This document shows, piece after piece, positions 12,159 through 20,979 of a stretch of 64,000 nt of DNA. Each line of letters starts with the position of its first letter. Positions within the stretch are counted from its first letter, which is position 1. The stretch is from Aristolochia californica (Eukaryota; Streptophyta; Magnoliopsida; Piperales; Aristolochiaceae). The stretch is taken from contig JARWKL010000003.1 in assembly GCA_029961685.1 (NCBI GenBank), positions 12,989,782 to 13,053,781 of the forward strand. The letters run 5' to 3'. The position numbers and the translations under genes were made by a program. Below the pieces are notes generated by a model, which worked only from the letters and a program-made list of their open reading frames with translations, was not told where the DNA came from and searched no databases.

Positions 12159-13457
12159 TCAAGCTCGAAAGTAGTGTCTGTATGCCGATGTCTCCACCGG
12201 TGCCATAGTAGCATCCACGATAGCTATGACCCCCTTCAGGATGCCTTTGCCTTTTTTTTTTTTTTTGGGCCCTATCTGAGTTAACCTGGGTTGACTCGGT
12301 TCAGGAACCCGGTCCGGCGCACGACCCCCTCTTCTGGATGCCAATTTTTTTTTTTTTTTTGGGCCGGTCTGAGTTAACCTGGGTTCACTCGGTTCATGAA
12401 CCCGGTCCGGCGTGCGACTCAACGGACCGGGCCGATTAAATTTTCCTAAGTTAGGAAAATTTAATCGGGAGTCGTCTTCTTCCTTCGGCTCCCGAACTCT
12501 GCGGCCGACGGTTCTGTTCCTCACGGCATCGACGAAGTCCGACGACGGGCGTCTTCTTCCTCTCTCCCAGCACCGATGGAATCGCCTAATGTTCTGGTGG
12601 CGAATCGCAGCCCATCGGGGCTTCGCCACCTGGATAGTTTCCGAGACAGAGGGGTCTCGGAAACTCATGAATCGTCGTTGCTCAGCCTCCCGAAATCGAT
12701 ATCCCTTGCGAAAAAGTTTCTTACGGCGCCGACGAACTATCCTGCTTCGCCGGTGGTGACGAGAAGCCCGTTGGGGCTTCACCACTGGGAGCATTGCCGA
12801 GACAGAGAACCTCTGTTTCTCAGCCCCCCGGAACAGAGCCCAGCGAAAATTCCGTCGGAAATTTTGCCTACGGCGCTGACGGAATTTTCTATTCCCCTCC
12901 GATTTCAGATTTTCGGTCATCCCAAAATCCTCCGGTGCCGATGATTTCGGGATTTCCTCTGTTAGGAAATCACCTCCCCGCTGCAGCTTAGGTGTGGAGA
13001 TACGCACGGCGTCCATTGGGAAACGGTGATCCTCTTCTATTTTTGAAATTTCGGTGTATCCGCCATCGGATTTTCGATTTTTGGAGAGCTTTATCGAGAC
13101 ATTCTTCTGTTCGTCCGAGGGAGCTTCTGCGTCTTCTGTGCGACTGTCATGCTCGGCGAATTCAGGTCGTGTGACCTGTTTTGCGGCAGCGCGTGGCTCC
13201 CTTGTCCAGCATTCCATGAAAATTTCATATAATGCTCGTGTCTCTCCAAATTCTTTACATAGTTTATCCGCGGAATTGTATACCTTCTCCATGCAAGCTT
13301 GTGTTCCTTCTTGAGATATAGAATAATTCATTGTGTTCCTGCTCTGATACCAGTTGTTATGGTCTCGGATCTGACACGTGGATTCTTTGGGAGGATCTGC
13401 AATCTGCCACGGGTTACGGGTGTTCCAAGCATTACCATAGGGGTAGTAGGAAGACAT
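12159..13457 (-). CDS. G1 open reading frame, 432 codons, gag-like start, otherwise unrecognised
   Basis: The frame is open from inside the 5' LTR, through the primer site (read as WYQSRNT), to 12159. A likelier start is the Met at about 13331 (MNYSISQEGTQ), giving an N-terminal helix-rich part (EKVYNSADKLCKEFGETRAL) that sits where the other G elements have their gag start. The middle is very arginine-rich (RQRRRQNFRRNFRWALF, RSRIVRRRRKKLFRKG), and two lysine runs derive from poly-T tracts on the plus strand (about 12251-12266 and 12344-12360). The underlying DNA is a set of hairpin repeats, so the long frame may be a by-product of composition rather than selection. No protease, RT, integrase or zinc knuckle is visible. 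Short plus-strand ORFs in the same place are shadows. Confidence 0.4.
   Translation of the reverse strand: MSSYYPYGNAWNTRNPWQIADPPKESTCQIRDHNNWYQSRNTMNYSISQEGTQACMEKVYNSADKLCKEFGETRALYEIFMECWTREPRAAAKQVTRPEFAEHDSRTEDAEAPSDEQKNVSIKLSKNRKSDGGYTEISKIEEDHRFPMDAVRISTPKLQRGGDFLTEEIPKSSAPEDFGMTENLKSEGNRKFRQRRRQNFRRNFRWALFRGAEKQRFSVSAMLPVVKPQRASRHHRRSRIVRRRRKKLFRKGYRFREAEQRRFMSFRDPSVSETIQVAKPRWAAIRHQNIRRFHRCWERGRRRPSSDFVDAVRNRTVGRRVREPKEEDDSRLNFPNLGKFNRPGPLSRTPDRVHEPSEPRLTQTGPKKKKKLASRRGGRAPDRVPEPSQPRLTQIGPKKKKKGKGILKGVIAIVDATMAPVETSAYRHYFRA
12240..12990. repeat. Hairpin-rich repeated modules inside G1
   Basis: A poly-T plus GGGCC..GAGTTAACCTGGGTT block occurs twice (about 12250-12325 and 12343-12418). 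A perfect palindrome follows: 18-base arms 12432-12449 and 12451-12468 around one base. Then come stem-loops such as 12637-12664 (GTTTCCGAGA / TCTCGGAAAC) and the GTGGTGACGAG..GGGCTTCACCAC hairpin at about 12756-12785, set in loosely repeated units of about 145 bases that each include a GCGCCGACGAA-like start. A similar palindrome and the nearby CGTCTTCTTCC motif recur in element N at about 45120-45180. Confidence 0.7.
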
Positions 13458-13782
13458 GGGGAAGACGAAAACGAAAGATCAAGCCAAAGGGAAGCTTGAA
13501 AACCCTAGAGCTCGTTGAGGAGAACTCTAAGCCTCTTTACGCTAAATTTAACCTAATTCTTAATACTTCAATGCTTCCTTTTCTTATTACTCTTACCCCT
13601 TAAATAGGGTTCACCCGGTTAGGGTTTGATAAAATATTACAGAAATATCCCTATGAATAAAATATTCCAAAAATATCCCTATTAATAAATAATTCCAAAA
13701 ATACCCCTATGGCCCAAACTGAAATAAAATAAAGTAAATTAAATAAAACAACTAAAATAATAATGTTATTGCGTGCATAATA
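13355..13782 (-). repeat. G1 5' LTR with adjacent primer-binding site
   Basis: 428 bp; the minus-strand first dinucleotide is TA instead of TG (end reads ATAATA on plus). The primer-binding site, complement of GCTCTGATACCA, lies at 13341-13352, two to three bases inside the LTR edge, matching initiator tRNA-Met priming. Confidence 0.9.
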
Positions 13783-13787
13783 TTCTT

Positions 13788-14740
13788 CCATCACTCTTCA
13801 TTAAGATTTTCAAGTAGCCCTACAACATCTAGGTTAGAAAATAGACATGGAGGAAGAAATGACAGCCATGCATTCCAACCATTCTTGGGATCTCATGACA
13901 TTACAATCTGACAAAAAACTAGTTGGATGAAAGTGGGTCTTTACTGTGAAACATAATGCGGATCGTAGTGTTGCTCATCTCAAAGCCTAATTAGTTGACA
14001 AGGGGTACACTCAATCATATGGGAATGATTGTGAAGAGAACTTCTATCTCATTGCTAAAATGAACTCGGTATATATTCTCGTCTCCCTTGCTGCAACTTT
14101 TCAATGGGACTTTACCATCTTGATCTAGAAAATATTTTTCAAAATGGTGATCTCCAAGAAAAAGTTTACATGCTACAACTACTTGGTTTTGTGATTGAGG
14201 GGGAGAAAGTATGGAAACTTTGGAAATCCATATATGGCTTAAAACAGTCTCCTTGGGCATGGTTTGACAATTTTAGCAAGGTAATTCTTAGGTTCAAGTT
14301 CAAAAGCTGTGAAACTAGCCACTATGTATTTGTCAAATACGCTAGGATCGACAAAATACTCATGACTGTTTTTGTGAATGATATTATCTTGACCGATAGA
14401 GACAAAAATGGAATAGAAAAACAAAGGAGGAATTAAGCTAGATATTTCATTCCAAATATTTGGGTTTACTCAAATACTTCCTTGGCATAGAGGTTTTGCA
14501 ATCAATACATGGCATAGTCTTGCTAGAAAGAAACTATGTTCTAGATCTGTTGGAGGAAATAGGTATAATGGGCTGTAAACCTCTTGATTCACTAATGGAT
14601 CCAAATGCCAAATTACACATGGATGATGGAGATGAGGTAGATATAGGAAGATTTGAAAGACTCATTGGGAAACTAATCTACCTTACTGTAACTCGACCTA
14701 ACATTTCTTTTTGTAGTAAGCATTGTTAGTCAGTTCATGC
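13788..14740 (+). pseudogene. Copia A reverse transcriptase, broken
   Basis: After G1 the copia frame resumes with WVFTVKHNADRSVAHLKA, then GYTQSYGNDCEENF, AKMNSVYILVSLAATF and YGLKQSPWAWFDNF, all standard copia RT blocks. The active-site box reads FVNDIILTD near 14368-14394 where an active enzyme has YVDDIILTG, so one catalytic aspartate is asparagine. The block YFLGIEVLQS (about 14470) and the region leading to RNase H follow. Stops and frameshifts occur near 13930, 14130 and 14435. Confidence 0.85.
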
Positions 14741-15300
14741 ATCATCCTTGAATATCCCATTGATAGGACCTAGAGAGAATTCTTAGATTCCTAAAAAGGA
14801 GTCCAGGACAAAGAATATTTTACAAAAACCATGGACACATCAACATAGAATGGTTTGCCACTGCAGACTAAGCAGGAACACCTAGTGACAAAAAATCCAC
14901 TTCTAGGTATTGTAGAACAATAGGTGGCAATCTATTCACTTGGCAGGGTAAAAAAGAGATAGTTGTAGCCCGATCAACTACAAAAGTAGAATACCAAGCC
15001 ATGACCCATGCAGTAAGTGAAATTATATGACTAAAATCCTTATTATTAGAATTGGGTTTCTCTTGTAAAAAAATCAATGCAACTAATCTATGATAATCAA
15101 GCAGCAATAGACCAAGCATATCGAAATCTACTGCCACTTCATCAGAGAAAAGCTAAAAGCTAGAGACTTCACCATGCACTACATTGCATAAAAAAACCCA
15201 ACATGTAGAATCTTCACAAAAGCAGTAACAACAACAACTCTTCAGGATACATGTAAAAAATTAGGGATTTATGATGTTTATGCACCATCTTGAAGAGGAG
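14741..15300 (+). pseudogene. Copia A RNase H region, broken
   Basis: Recognisable blocks are KSTSRYCRTIGGNLFTWQ at about 14893-14946, VVARSTTKVEYQAMTHAVSE just after, and a decayed dNQAAI region near 15100. Several in-frame stops are present, for example TGA at about 15030. The 3' end meets a short purine tract (GAAGAGGAG) right before the 3' LTR at 15301. Confidence 0.75.
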
Positions 15301-15730
15301 TGTTAAAGGAAGCCACCCACAAGTAGGAGTGACATGGATGGTATATAAGGCACAAGGTGGCATGGTTAGTAAATAAGGGGAAATTTTATAAAGTTGGCAT
15401 AGAATTGTAATAATACAAGCTGGTGTATATACTCTTGTGTTTTTTGCTTTTGAAGTATGTAGGCCTAAGGGCATTGTAGTCTTTGTAAACACCCTCTCAA
15501 AACTATAAACAAAGCTTCAAGGCATGGGGAAGAGCATTAATCTCAATTTCTTAAGCATAGAATCGTGATCCCTCTTGTCTCTCTCTCTTCTTTCTCTCCC
15601 TTGGTTTCCCTCCTACCCTCACCCTGAGCTAGTGCTCTTCTCCTCTCCTCCTCTCCTCCTCTTTTCTTCCTGTTCTCTCTTCTCTTAATCCCTTGTTATT
15701 ATTATGTGAAGAAGGCTCTAGGAATCAACA
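15301..15730 (+). repeat. 3' LTR of copia A
   Basis: 430 bp from TGTTAAAGG to ATCAACA, preceded by the purine tract. The U3-like part has a TATA-like ACTATAAACAAAG at about 15502; a TC-rich stretch follows at 15570-15690. Confidence 0.85.
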
Positions 15731-16154
15731 AGAGTGACATGCAAAAAGGGATAAAACAACTTAGAAGACCAAATTTTGATCATGTCTTATGAAGTTTTCT
15801 TAAAGGAATAAATTAGCATTTAAGTGGGAGCAAACCTATTACTACTATTGACCCAAAAAATAGGATTTTTTGGAGGAAGTTCAAGGACACATAGAGGTAG
15901 TAAAGAGAGTTAAATAAGAAGATTTTCTTAACCTAAGAGTCAATGATAACAAGTTAGGAAATAAAATAGAAAACTTTAATAGAAAAAAAGAGAAATAAGC
16001 CCTTCTTCTCCCTTTTTTCTCTTTCAGAACAACCTCAAGTCCTAATTTAGAGTTTCAAGTAGGAAACAAGTTAATTTTATGCAACAAAAAGGTTTGTTAA
16101 AGATAGAATTTTGAAGGAGCTTTCATCCATATAAGAGGAGAATTTATGGCATAC
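15731..16154 (-). repeat. K internal segment, copy 1 of a 424-bp direct repeat around G2
   Basis: Starts AGAGTGACATGC exactly after the copia A 3' LTR and ends GGCATAC exactly before G2. The same sequence returns at 20980-21412, directly after G2. Element K sequence; non-coding. See the finding on this duplication. Confidence 0.8.
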
Positions 16155-16176
16155 TATTATGAACTCAATTATAAGC

Positions 16177-16901
16177 TGTTAAGCACCTAGCCAATACTAC
16201 CCAAAAAATCGGCCTGTTAGGAGTAGAAGACATAGGTACTTAACCCAGGACCATAACATCACACCCCACCTTCGCGAGCCAATGACCACGGCGACACAAT
16301 GACACTAGCCCAACCGCGATAATACCTAGACACGACCTACCAGTATTTTAATCTAGCCTTTGCGCCCACACAATGACACTGGCCCGACCCAAGGCTTATC
16401 ACAAGGACCTAACAGTATTTTAATCTGGCTTTTGCGCATCCCGGGACTCAAACTGGCGACATGGAAGCTCGCTCTGATACCAAATGTTAAGCACCTAGCC
16501 AATACTACCCAAAAGACTGGCCTATTAGGAGCGGAAGACATAAGTACTTAACCCAGGACCATAACATCACACCCATTGTCGCGAGGCCGACGCCCACGAC
16601 AACCTACACCGGAGACGACCCACTCTAGCGACGGCCCTAAGGTGCGGGAACACACTCAGGTCCCCCCTTCTGCTTATAACGATGGCCCATGGTGTGGGAA
16701 CACACTCTGGTCGCCCCTTCTACTAGGTCTCCCCCTCCACCCAGGGCTACACACCTCCACACGCCGCTTGCAGCACATGAGAATCGAACCCGCGACGTAG
16801 CGCTAGCTCTGATACCAAATGTTAAGCACCTAGCCAATACTACCCAAAAGACTGACCTCTTAGGAGCGAAAGACATAGGTACTTAACCCATGACCATAAC
16901 A
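16177..16901 (-). mobile_element. Dimeric TRIM: three 82-bp LTRs and two internal domains
   Basis: Three near-identical 82-bp repeats with TG..CA ends lie at 16177-16258, 16485-16566 and 16820-16901 (start TGTTAAGCACC, end CCATAACA on plus). Read on the minus strand, each of the two right-hand repeats is followed directly by a perfect Met-tRNA primer site (complement at 16471-16484 and 16806-16819), and G-rich tracts stand before the 16177 and 16485 repeats as expected for polypurine tracts. This is a terminal-repeat retrotransposon in miniature in LTR-internal-LTR-internal-LTR form. The internal parts (226 and 253 bp) differ strongly from one another. A B-box-like GGTTCGATTCT stands close to the primer site of one. 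The flanks TAAGC/TAGTC form an imperfect 5-bp TSD. Confidence 0.88.
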
Positions 16902-17287
16902 TAGTCTGAATCATGCAGAAGGGCAGTGGCTGAGTCATTTAGTATTAAGTTAATCACTTTTCTTTCTATTTAATTTTACGTCATTTTTATTTCAATTAAT
17001 GAGTTAGTAAGTTTTAGGGGCATTATTGTAATTCTTTATCTTGAACCCTTGTTAGCATAAACCTTACTTAAGGGGTGAAAAGAATGAGAAAAGGTAAGTC
17101 TTGATTTAGAGTAAATAAGGGTTTTGAGTTGTCCTAGACGAGCTCAGAAGTGCGCGTTCTTCTTAACAAACCTAGGGTTTTCAAGTTTCCCTTCGGCGTG
17201 ATTCTTCTCTTCTCTTCTCTTCTTCTTCCCTACGAATCACTGTGTTAGATCCATGACAATAAAAAATGGTATCAGAGTGGGAACACA

Positions 17288-17527
17288 TTGAACGATTCTT
17301 CAACCCGAGAGAAAATACTTGCCCTACTCCAGGATATGCACAAAATAGTATGTAAGATGCTTCAGGATATGCGCACAAGAGTATGTAAGATGCATCAGGA
17401 GATGCGTCAATCTTCCATTCAAATATCTAAGGAATGGGCCGCAATCGAGACACATCTTGCTAAGGGCACAGAAAGGAAGGTCATTCGACCTCAAATCTCC
17501 CAGCTAGATCACGTCGTGGAAATCTGA
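17288..17527 (+). CDS. G2 short gag-like N-terminal ORF, 79 codons
   Basis: The ORF starts with ATG 20 bases after the primer site (MNDSSTREKILALLQ) and is predicted to be mostly helical, with the repeated motif KMLQDMRTRVCKMHQEMRQ. Position and coiled-coil character fit the N-terminal start of a Ty3/gypsy gag, which other G elements have at the same place. The capsid core domain and zinc knuckle are absent. The following 17528-17945 is open in pieces only and was not recognised; it has a GC-richer composition like the leader of G1 and G3. Confidence 0.4.
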   Translation: MNDSSTREKILALLQDMHKIVCKMLQDMRTRVCKMHQEMRQSSIQISKEWAAIETHLAKGTERKVIRPQISQLDHVVEI

Positions 17528-18059
17528 ATTCGTGGAGCCCGGAAATTCAAAATCGGAGGGTTATTGTGCAAAGATCACCTCGGAACTGCCTGATTTGGGT
17601 TCGACCTCAAAATCCCCTTTCCGACAGCAAGCAAAACATCTCCCACAACAAGAGACAAAAATTTTTTGAGCTGCCTCTGTCTCGGCGAATCATTTCGGTC
17701 GTCCCGAAGAGGGTCGATCTAACTTCTCCAAGCTTCTCCGAGTGGAGAAGCACCATGTGGTTGTTGTTCACCGTTGGCAACAAGTTAGACTCGACTTTGT
17801 CATAGGGCATAAAATATTTTTACCCAACAACTTCATTTTTTTGCCATTGATAGTTTATGAAAACCGAAAGGCAAAAAAATCATGAGACTTCGATTTTGAA
17901 GTGGAAATTGTTGCCCTGGTGAAAGATGAAATTGGGTCCAATGGGCTTCGATCTAAAACTGCTTCAATAGGAAGGGGCCCCTGATAATGGTGTTGTTGAT
18001 GGAATGGAGGTTCCCTTCATGGTTGCTGCGTGTGGGAACATAATCATGTATGGAATCAT

Positions 18060-18395
18060 CATTAAAAATTTTATTCCAATGGAGCATGCAATTCACACAT
18101 TTGTTGACATGCTCCTCTTTGGCTATGAACCTAATGCTCCATGCTCCAATGTGGCTCTTAATGATTGTGTCGAGTCTGGCTAGTATGAATGTGCTTTTCG
18201 TTATTTCCATCTATGGATGCAACATGGCTTACAAATGGGAAATACAAATCATAACATTGACAATGGGGATAACTCAGATACAAAGTGGGGTAATATGGAG
18301 TTTGCAAGGGAGTTGTTCGAATTAATGCCTACACGAGATGTTGTTGCTTGGTCGGCCATGCTATTGGGTTATAGCCAATCAAATAGAATAATTCG
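18060..18395 (+). pseudogene. PPR-protein gene fragment 1 captured in G2
   Basis: The frame with GNMEFARELFELMPTRDVV (about 18291-18347) followed by AWSAMLLGYSQSN is a classic PLS-class pentatricopeptide repeat, normally part of an organelle RNA-binding protein. Just upstream, in another frame, AIHTFVDMLLFGYEPNAPC (about 18089-18145) looks like a further repeat with a frameshift between. A stop (TAG, about 18181) breaks it. The segment has no intron and lies in sense with the element. Confidence 0.65.
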
Positions 18396-18689
18396 TCTTT
18401 CTGGAATAATTGAAAAATTAAATTTCAAACTAAAGAGGGCCTTTGGTATGGCTACAGTCTATTTTTTCCAGCACTGCACACTATTCTAGCAGTATTGAAG
18501 GTCAATCTGCCCGAAAACTACATTTTCTGATTCAAACCCTTAGCAGATATGTGTCTCTTAGACAACCTAAGAAATTTAGAGATACATCAGATAAAACATC
18601 GCAGCCAGTGGCATTACATGACCAGCAAGAAATCTTCTTGCTTCCCACAATTTAGATAACCAATCTCTTGTAGTGGACTAACCTTATAC

Positions 18690-19150
18690 TTGATGAAATG
18701 CCTCCAAAAGAGTTGACTATGTAAGACATCAGCCCCAAGTTTGCACATTTCTGGTGCATGGCTAATCGTTGTGCTCACCTTGGTGCTCTGGAGCAAGGGA
18801 GAAAGACGCACCAGTCTGCTGTCCACAATGTCTTGGAGTTGTGTTTGGCTTTGAGAAACTCCATGATTGATATGTATCCAATGTGTGGATCCATATAGGA
18901 AGTTTCTGGTTTTTCAAAACATGGGTTATGCAAAGATTCACTTGAATTGTTTCGTAAAATGCAAACTCATTGCGTTGGACTAGATGAGGTAACTTACCTG
19001 GGTCTGTTCAGTGCTTACGCTCATGGTGTTTTAGTCAAGAATGTCTGGAAATTTGATGAACATGGTCTGGTTCCAAAGACTGAAAACTATGCCTGTAGGG
19101 TGGTTGTTCTCAGTCGAGTACGTCAGCTCCATGAGGCGCTTGAGCTAAGT
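18690..19150 (+). pseudogene. PPR-protein gene fragment 2 captured in G2
   Basis: Contains CAHLGALEQGRKTHQSAVHN (about 18774-18833), LRNSMIDMYPMCGSI, SKHGLCKDSLELFRKMQ and KTENYACRVVVLSRVRQLHEA, which are the consecutive late repeats and the E-motif approach of a PLS-class PPR protein (ALEQGRKIH, LIDMYAKCGSI, VDLLSRAGQLxEA). It has stops at about 18720 and 18897 and a short loss around 18900. Normal role of the parent: organelle RNA editing or processing. Here it is a dead copy inside G2. Confidence 0.75.
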
Positions 19151-19600
19151 GACCAGTTCACTCCAAACTCTTTCAACAAACCAAAGATGTGGACTAGTAT
19201 GATTGCCAGGTATGCCCAACACAGGCCACCTGAAGAGGCTATTGGGTTCTTCAAAAAAATGATGACTGCAGGTGTTAAGCTAGATGGTGTTGCTGTTATT
19301 TCAGTCCTCTCAACTTGTGCCAAGTTGAAGGATTTAGATATTGGTCTGTGGATTCATGACTTGGTTCATAGAGACAATATTCCTATGAGTAGCAAGTTGG
19401 TAGTGACCTTGGTTGACATGTATGCCAAATATAGAGAAATCAAAGTTGCTCATTCTATTTTTGATGGCAGGTACCAGCAAGTTCTACCAGCATGGAATGC
19501 TCTCATTTCTGGTTACTGCAAATTGGGGAAACTTACCAGTGCTTGCTCAATCTTTGATCAAAGGGACAAGAATAACATACTGATCTCTGCCTTGTGTTGA
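19151..19600 (+). pseudogene. PPR-protein gene fragment 3 captured in G2, joined in frame to fragment 2
   Basis: After ALELSDQFTPNSFNKPKMW the frame continues with TSMIARYAQHRPPEEAIGFF, then AVISVLSTCAKLKDLDIG, LVVTLVDMYAKYREIKVAHS and AWNALISGYCKLGKLTSACS. These are early or middle PPR repeats. Because fragment 2 already ended near the E-motif, which is C-terminal, the order late-then-middle shows a rearrangement or a second parent gene. The 217-codon ORF 18947-19600 crosses the joint without a stop. Confidence 0.7.
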
Positions 19601-20479
19601 AATTATTGTGGAGCCATATCAGCTATGTATTTTTCAGCTTGTGTGCTAAATCTTCATGTAGGTGCAGGGTTTCTCATCTTCTTTGTGGTTGTTCTCATGG
19701 TAGTTACATTGACATGGCACTATGGAACCAGGAAAGACTATGAGTTCAATTTACACAACAGGTTCTGCATGGACTAGCTACTTGATCTCAGTCCAAGTCC
19801 TGGAGTTGCTCGGGTCCTAGAAATTGGATTTATATACACAAAATTAGTCAGGGTCGTAACCAGTACTGCTACGCCTACTTGTGGAGTTCCAAAGGATATG
19901 CAGAGTGATTCAAGAGTAGCAGTTTATGCACAGAACAATGAGGGTACATTGAAAGAACTTGGGCAGACAGTAGTAATTATGAATGTTTGGATTTCAAAAA
20001 TCAGAGTTGTGTCTCAATTTGAAACTGCCCGACCATTGGTATGTAGGGTGTATGATGTTACTCCCTAGTTTCATGACATGCCTGTGAAGGCACTTCAGGT
20101 GGATGATACTAGAAGAGTCTCTTACCAAATCTCATAGAGGAATTGAATTTTTTGGAATGCAAAGATGTGAACACTGTATTCCTGTATGTCTTGCAACAAT
20201 GATGGGTTTATTCTCACATGGGTTTCAGAAGATTATGGTGGAACATCTTGTTGGCCAATCATGGTCTTGCTAAAATGGAGCATTTGATAGTTCAGACTGT
20301 TGTTTGGTTGCTTGACCGTGTGGTGGGTTGCTACAGCGAGTGATGCTAGTAGTGTTGGATTCTCACCCAAAAAACAAATAAAAAATTCTAGTGGAACATG
20401 TTGCAAACTGGGAAAACTAGTGGAGGGTTTCGGATACATCAATCTCTCCATCCGGGGTGTTACATTGGAGAGCTTACAC
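19601..20479 (+). other. Unassigned cargo of G2
   Basis: No frame stays open beyond about 70 codons, but some protein-like runs appear, for example AVYAQNNEGTLKELGQTVV (about 19920-19976) and CEHCIPVCLATMMGLFSHGF (about 20168-20227). These may be further captured gene pieces. I do not recognise the parents. Confidence 0.4.
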
Positions 20480-20605
20480 CGCTTTTGTCACCCAGTGGGT
20501 TGACATAGATGCCATATATATTACTTTGGAAGATGTGGAGGCGTTTCGGCACGCATCCCCTACATTCGATCTTGAAGACAAGCTCTTTCTCCAAGGGGGG
20601 AGTGA
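20480..20605 (+). pseudogene. Residual 3' end of gypsy pol with polypurine tract (G2)
   Basis: The frame reads WVDIDAIYITLEDVEAFRHA and then SPTFDLEDKLFLQGGSDVMN. Gypsy polyproteins of plants commonly end in (T)WED..FR..xPxFxLEDKxxLxGG, downstream of the integrase chromodomain. Only these last 40 or so codons remain, apparently because they overlap the polypurine tract CCAAGGGGGGAG needed for plus-strand priming. Confidence 0.8.
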
Positions 20606-20979
20606 TGTTATGAACACAATAGCAGACTGAGTCATGTAGCGGTGCAGTGGCTGAGTCATTTTGTATTAAGTTAATTGCTTTTCTTTCTATTTACTTTTAC
20701 TTCATTTTTATTTCAATTGATGAGTTAGTATGCTGTAGGGGCATTATTATAATTATTTATCTTGAACCCTTGTTAGCGTAAACCCTATTTAAGGGGTGAA
20801 AGGAATGAGGAAAGGTAAGTCTTGATTTAGAGTAAACAAGGGTTTTGAGATCTCCTAAATGAGCTCGGGGGTGTGCGTTCGCATTAACGAATCTAGGGTT
20901 TTCAAGCTTCCTTTTGGCTTGATTCTTCTCTTCTCTTCTTCTTCCCTATGAATCACTATGTCACATTCGGGATAAAACA
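20606..20979 (+). repeat. G2 3' LTR
   Basis: 374 bp from TGTTATGAACAC to ATAAAACA. Pairs with the split 5' LTR (16155-16176, 16902-about 17262). Carries the core CCCTATTTAAGGGGT at about 20784-20798, shared with G1, G3 and G4. Confidence 0.85.

Larger units (their letters stand above)
11701..13782 (-). mobile_element. G1: short non-autonomous gypsy-derived LTR element
   Basis: Two 428-bp LTRs (11701-12128 and 13355-13782) differ at about 6 positions by eye and are flanked by the perfect TSD TTCTT (11696-11700, 13783-13787). On the minus strand the primer site TGGTATCAGAGC (13341-13352) follows the 5' LTR. The polypurine tract lies just before the 3' LTR (complement of 12129-12141) and overlaps residual pol codons reading [14 protein letters not shown]. 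Only 1226 bases are internal, with no protease, RT or integrase. The LTRs are close kin of those of G3, so both belong to one family mobilised in trans. Confidence 0.92.
7398..15730 (+). mobile_element. Ty1/copia retrotransposon A, degenerate, with two nested insertions
   Basis: Paired LTRs (about 7398-7829 and 15301-15730) bound the copia order gag, protease, integrase, reverse transcriptase, RNase H on the plus strand. Two later insertions sit in the linker between integrase and RT: a solo LTR (11103-11587) and G1 (11701-13782). A degenerate Met-tRNA primer site follows the 5' LTR (TTTTAGAGC at about 7831-7840). All reading frames are broken by stops and frameshifts. It appears to lie within K-type sequence on both sides. 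Confidence 0.85.
16155..20979 (+). mobile_element. G2: non-autonomous gypsy-derived LTR element carrying PPR gene pieces
   Basis: The 5' LTR (16155-16176 plus 16902-about 17262, split by a TRIM) pairs with the 3' LTR at 20606-20979. The primer site TGGTATCAGAG is at 17267. The internal part starts with a short gag-like ORF and then holds PPR-gene fragments. It ends with residual pol codons (SPTFDLEDKLFLQGG at about 20556-20600) over the polypurine tract CCAAGGGGGGAG. No protease, RT or integrase is present. No 5-bp TSD is seen; instead 424-bp direct repeats flank it. Confidence 0.85.

Noticed and set aside
12412..13314. Several plus-strand ORFs of 60-122 codons in G1
   Set aside because: They are shadows of the GC-rich hairpin repeats and are antisense to the element.
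16440..16480. Possible tRNA gene from the GTTTGAGTCCC word
   Set aside because: No cloverleaf arms around it; it lies next to a primer-binding site in a TRIM.
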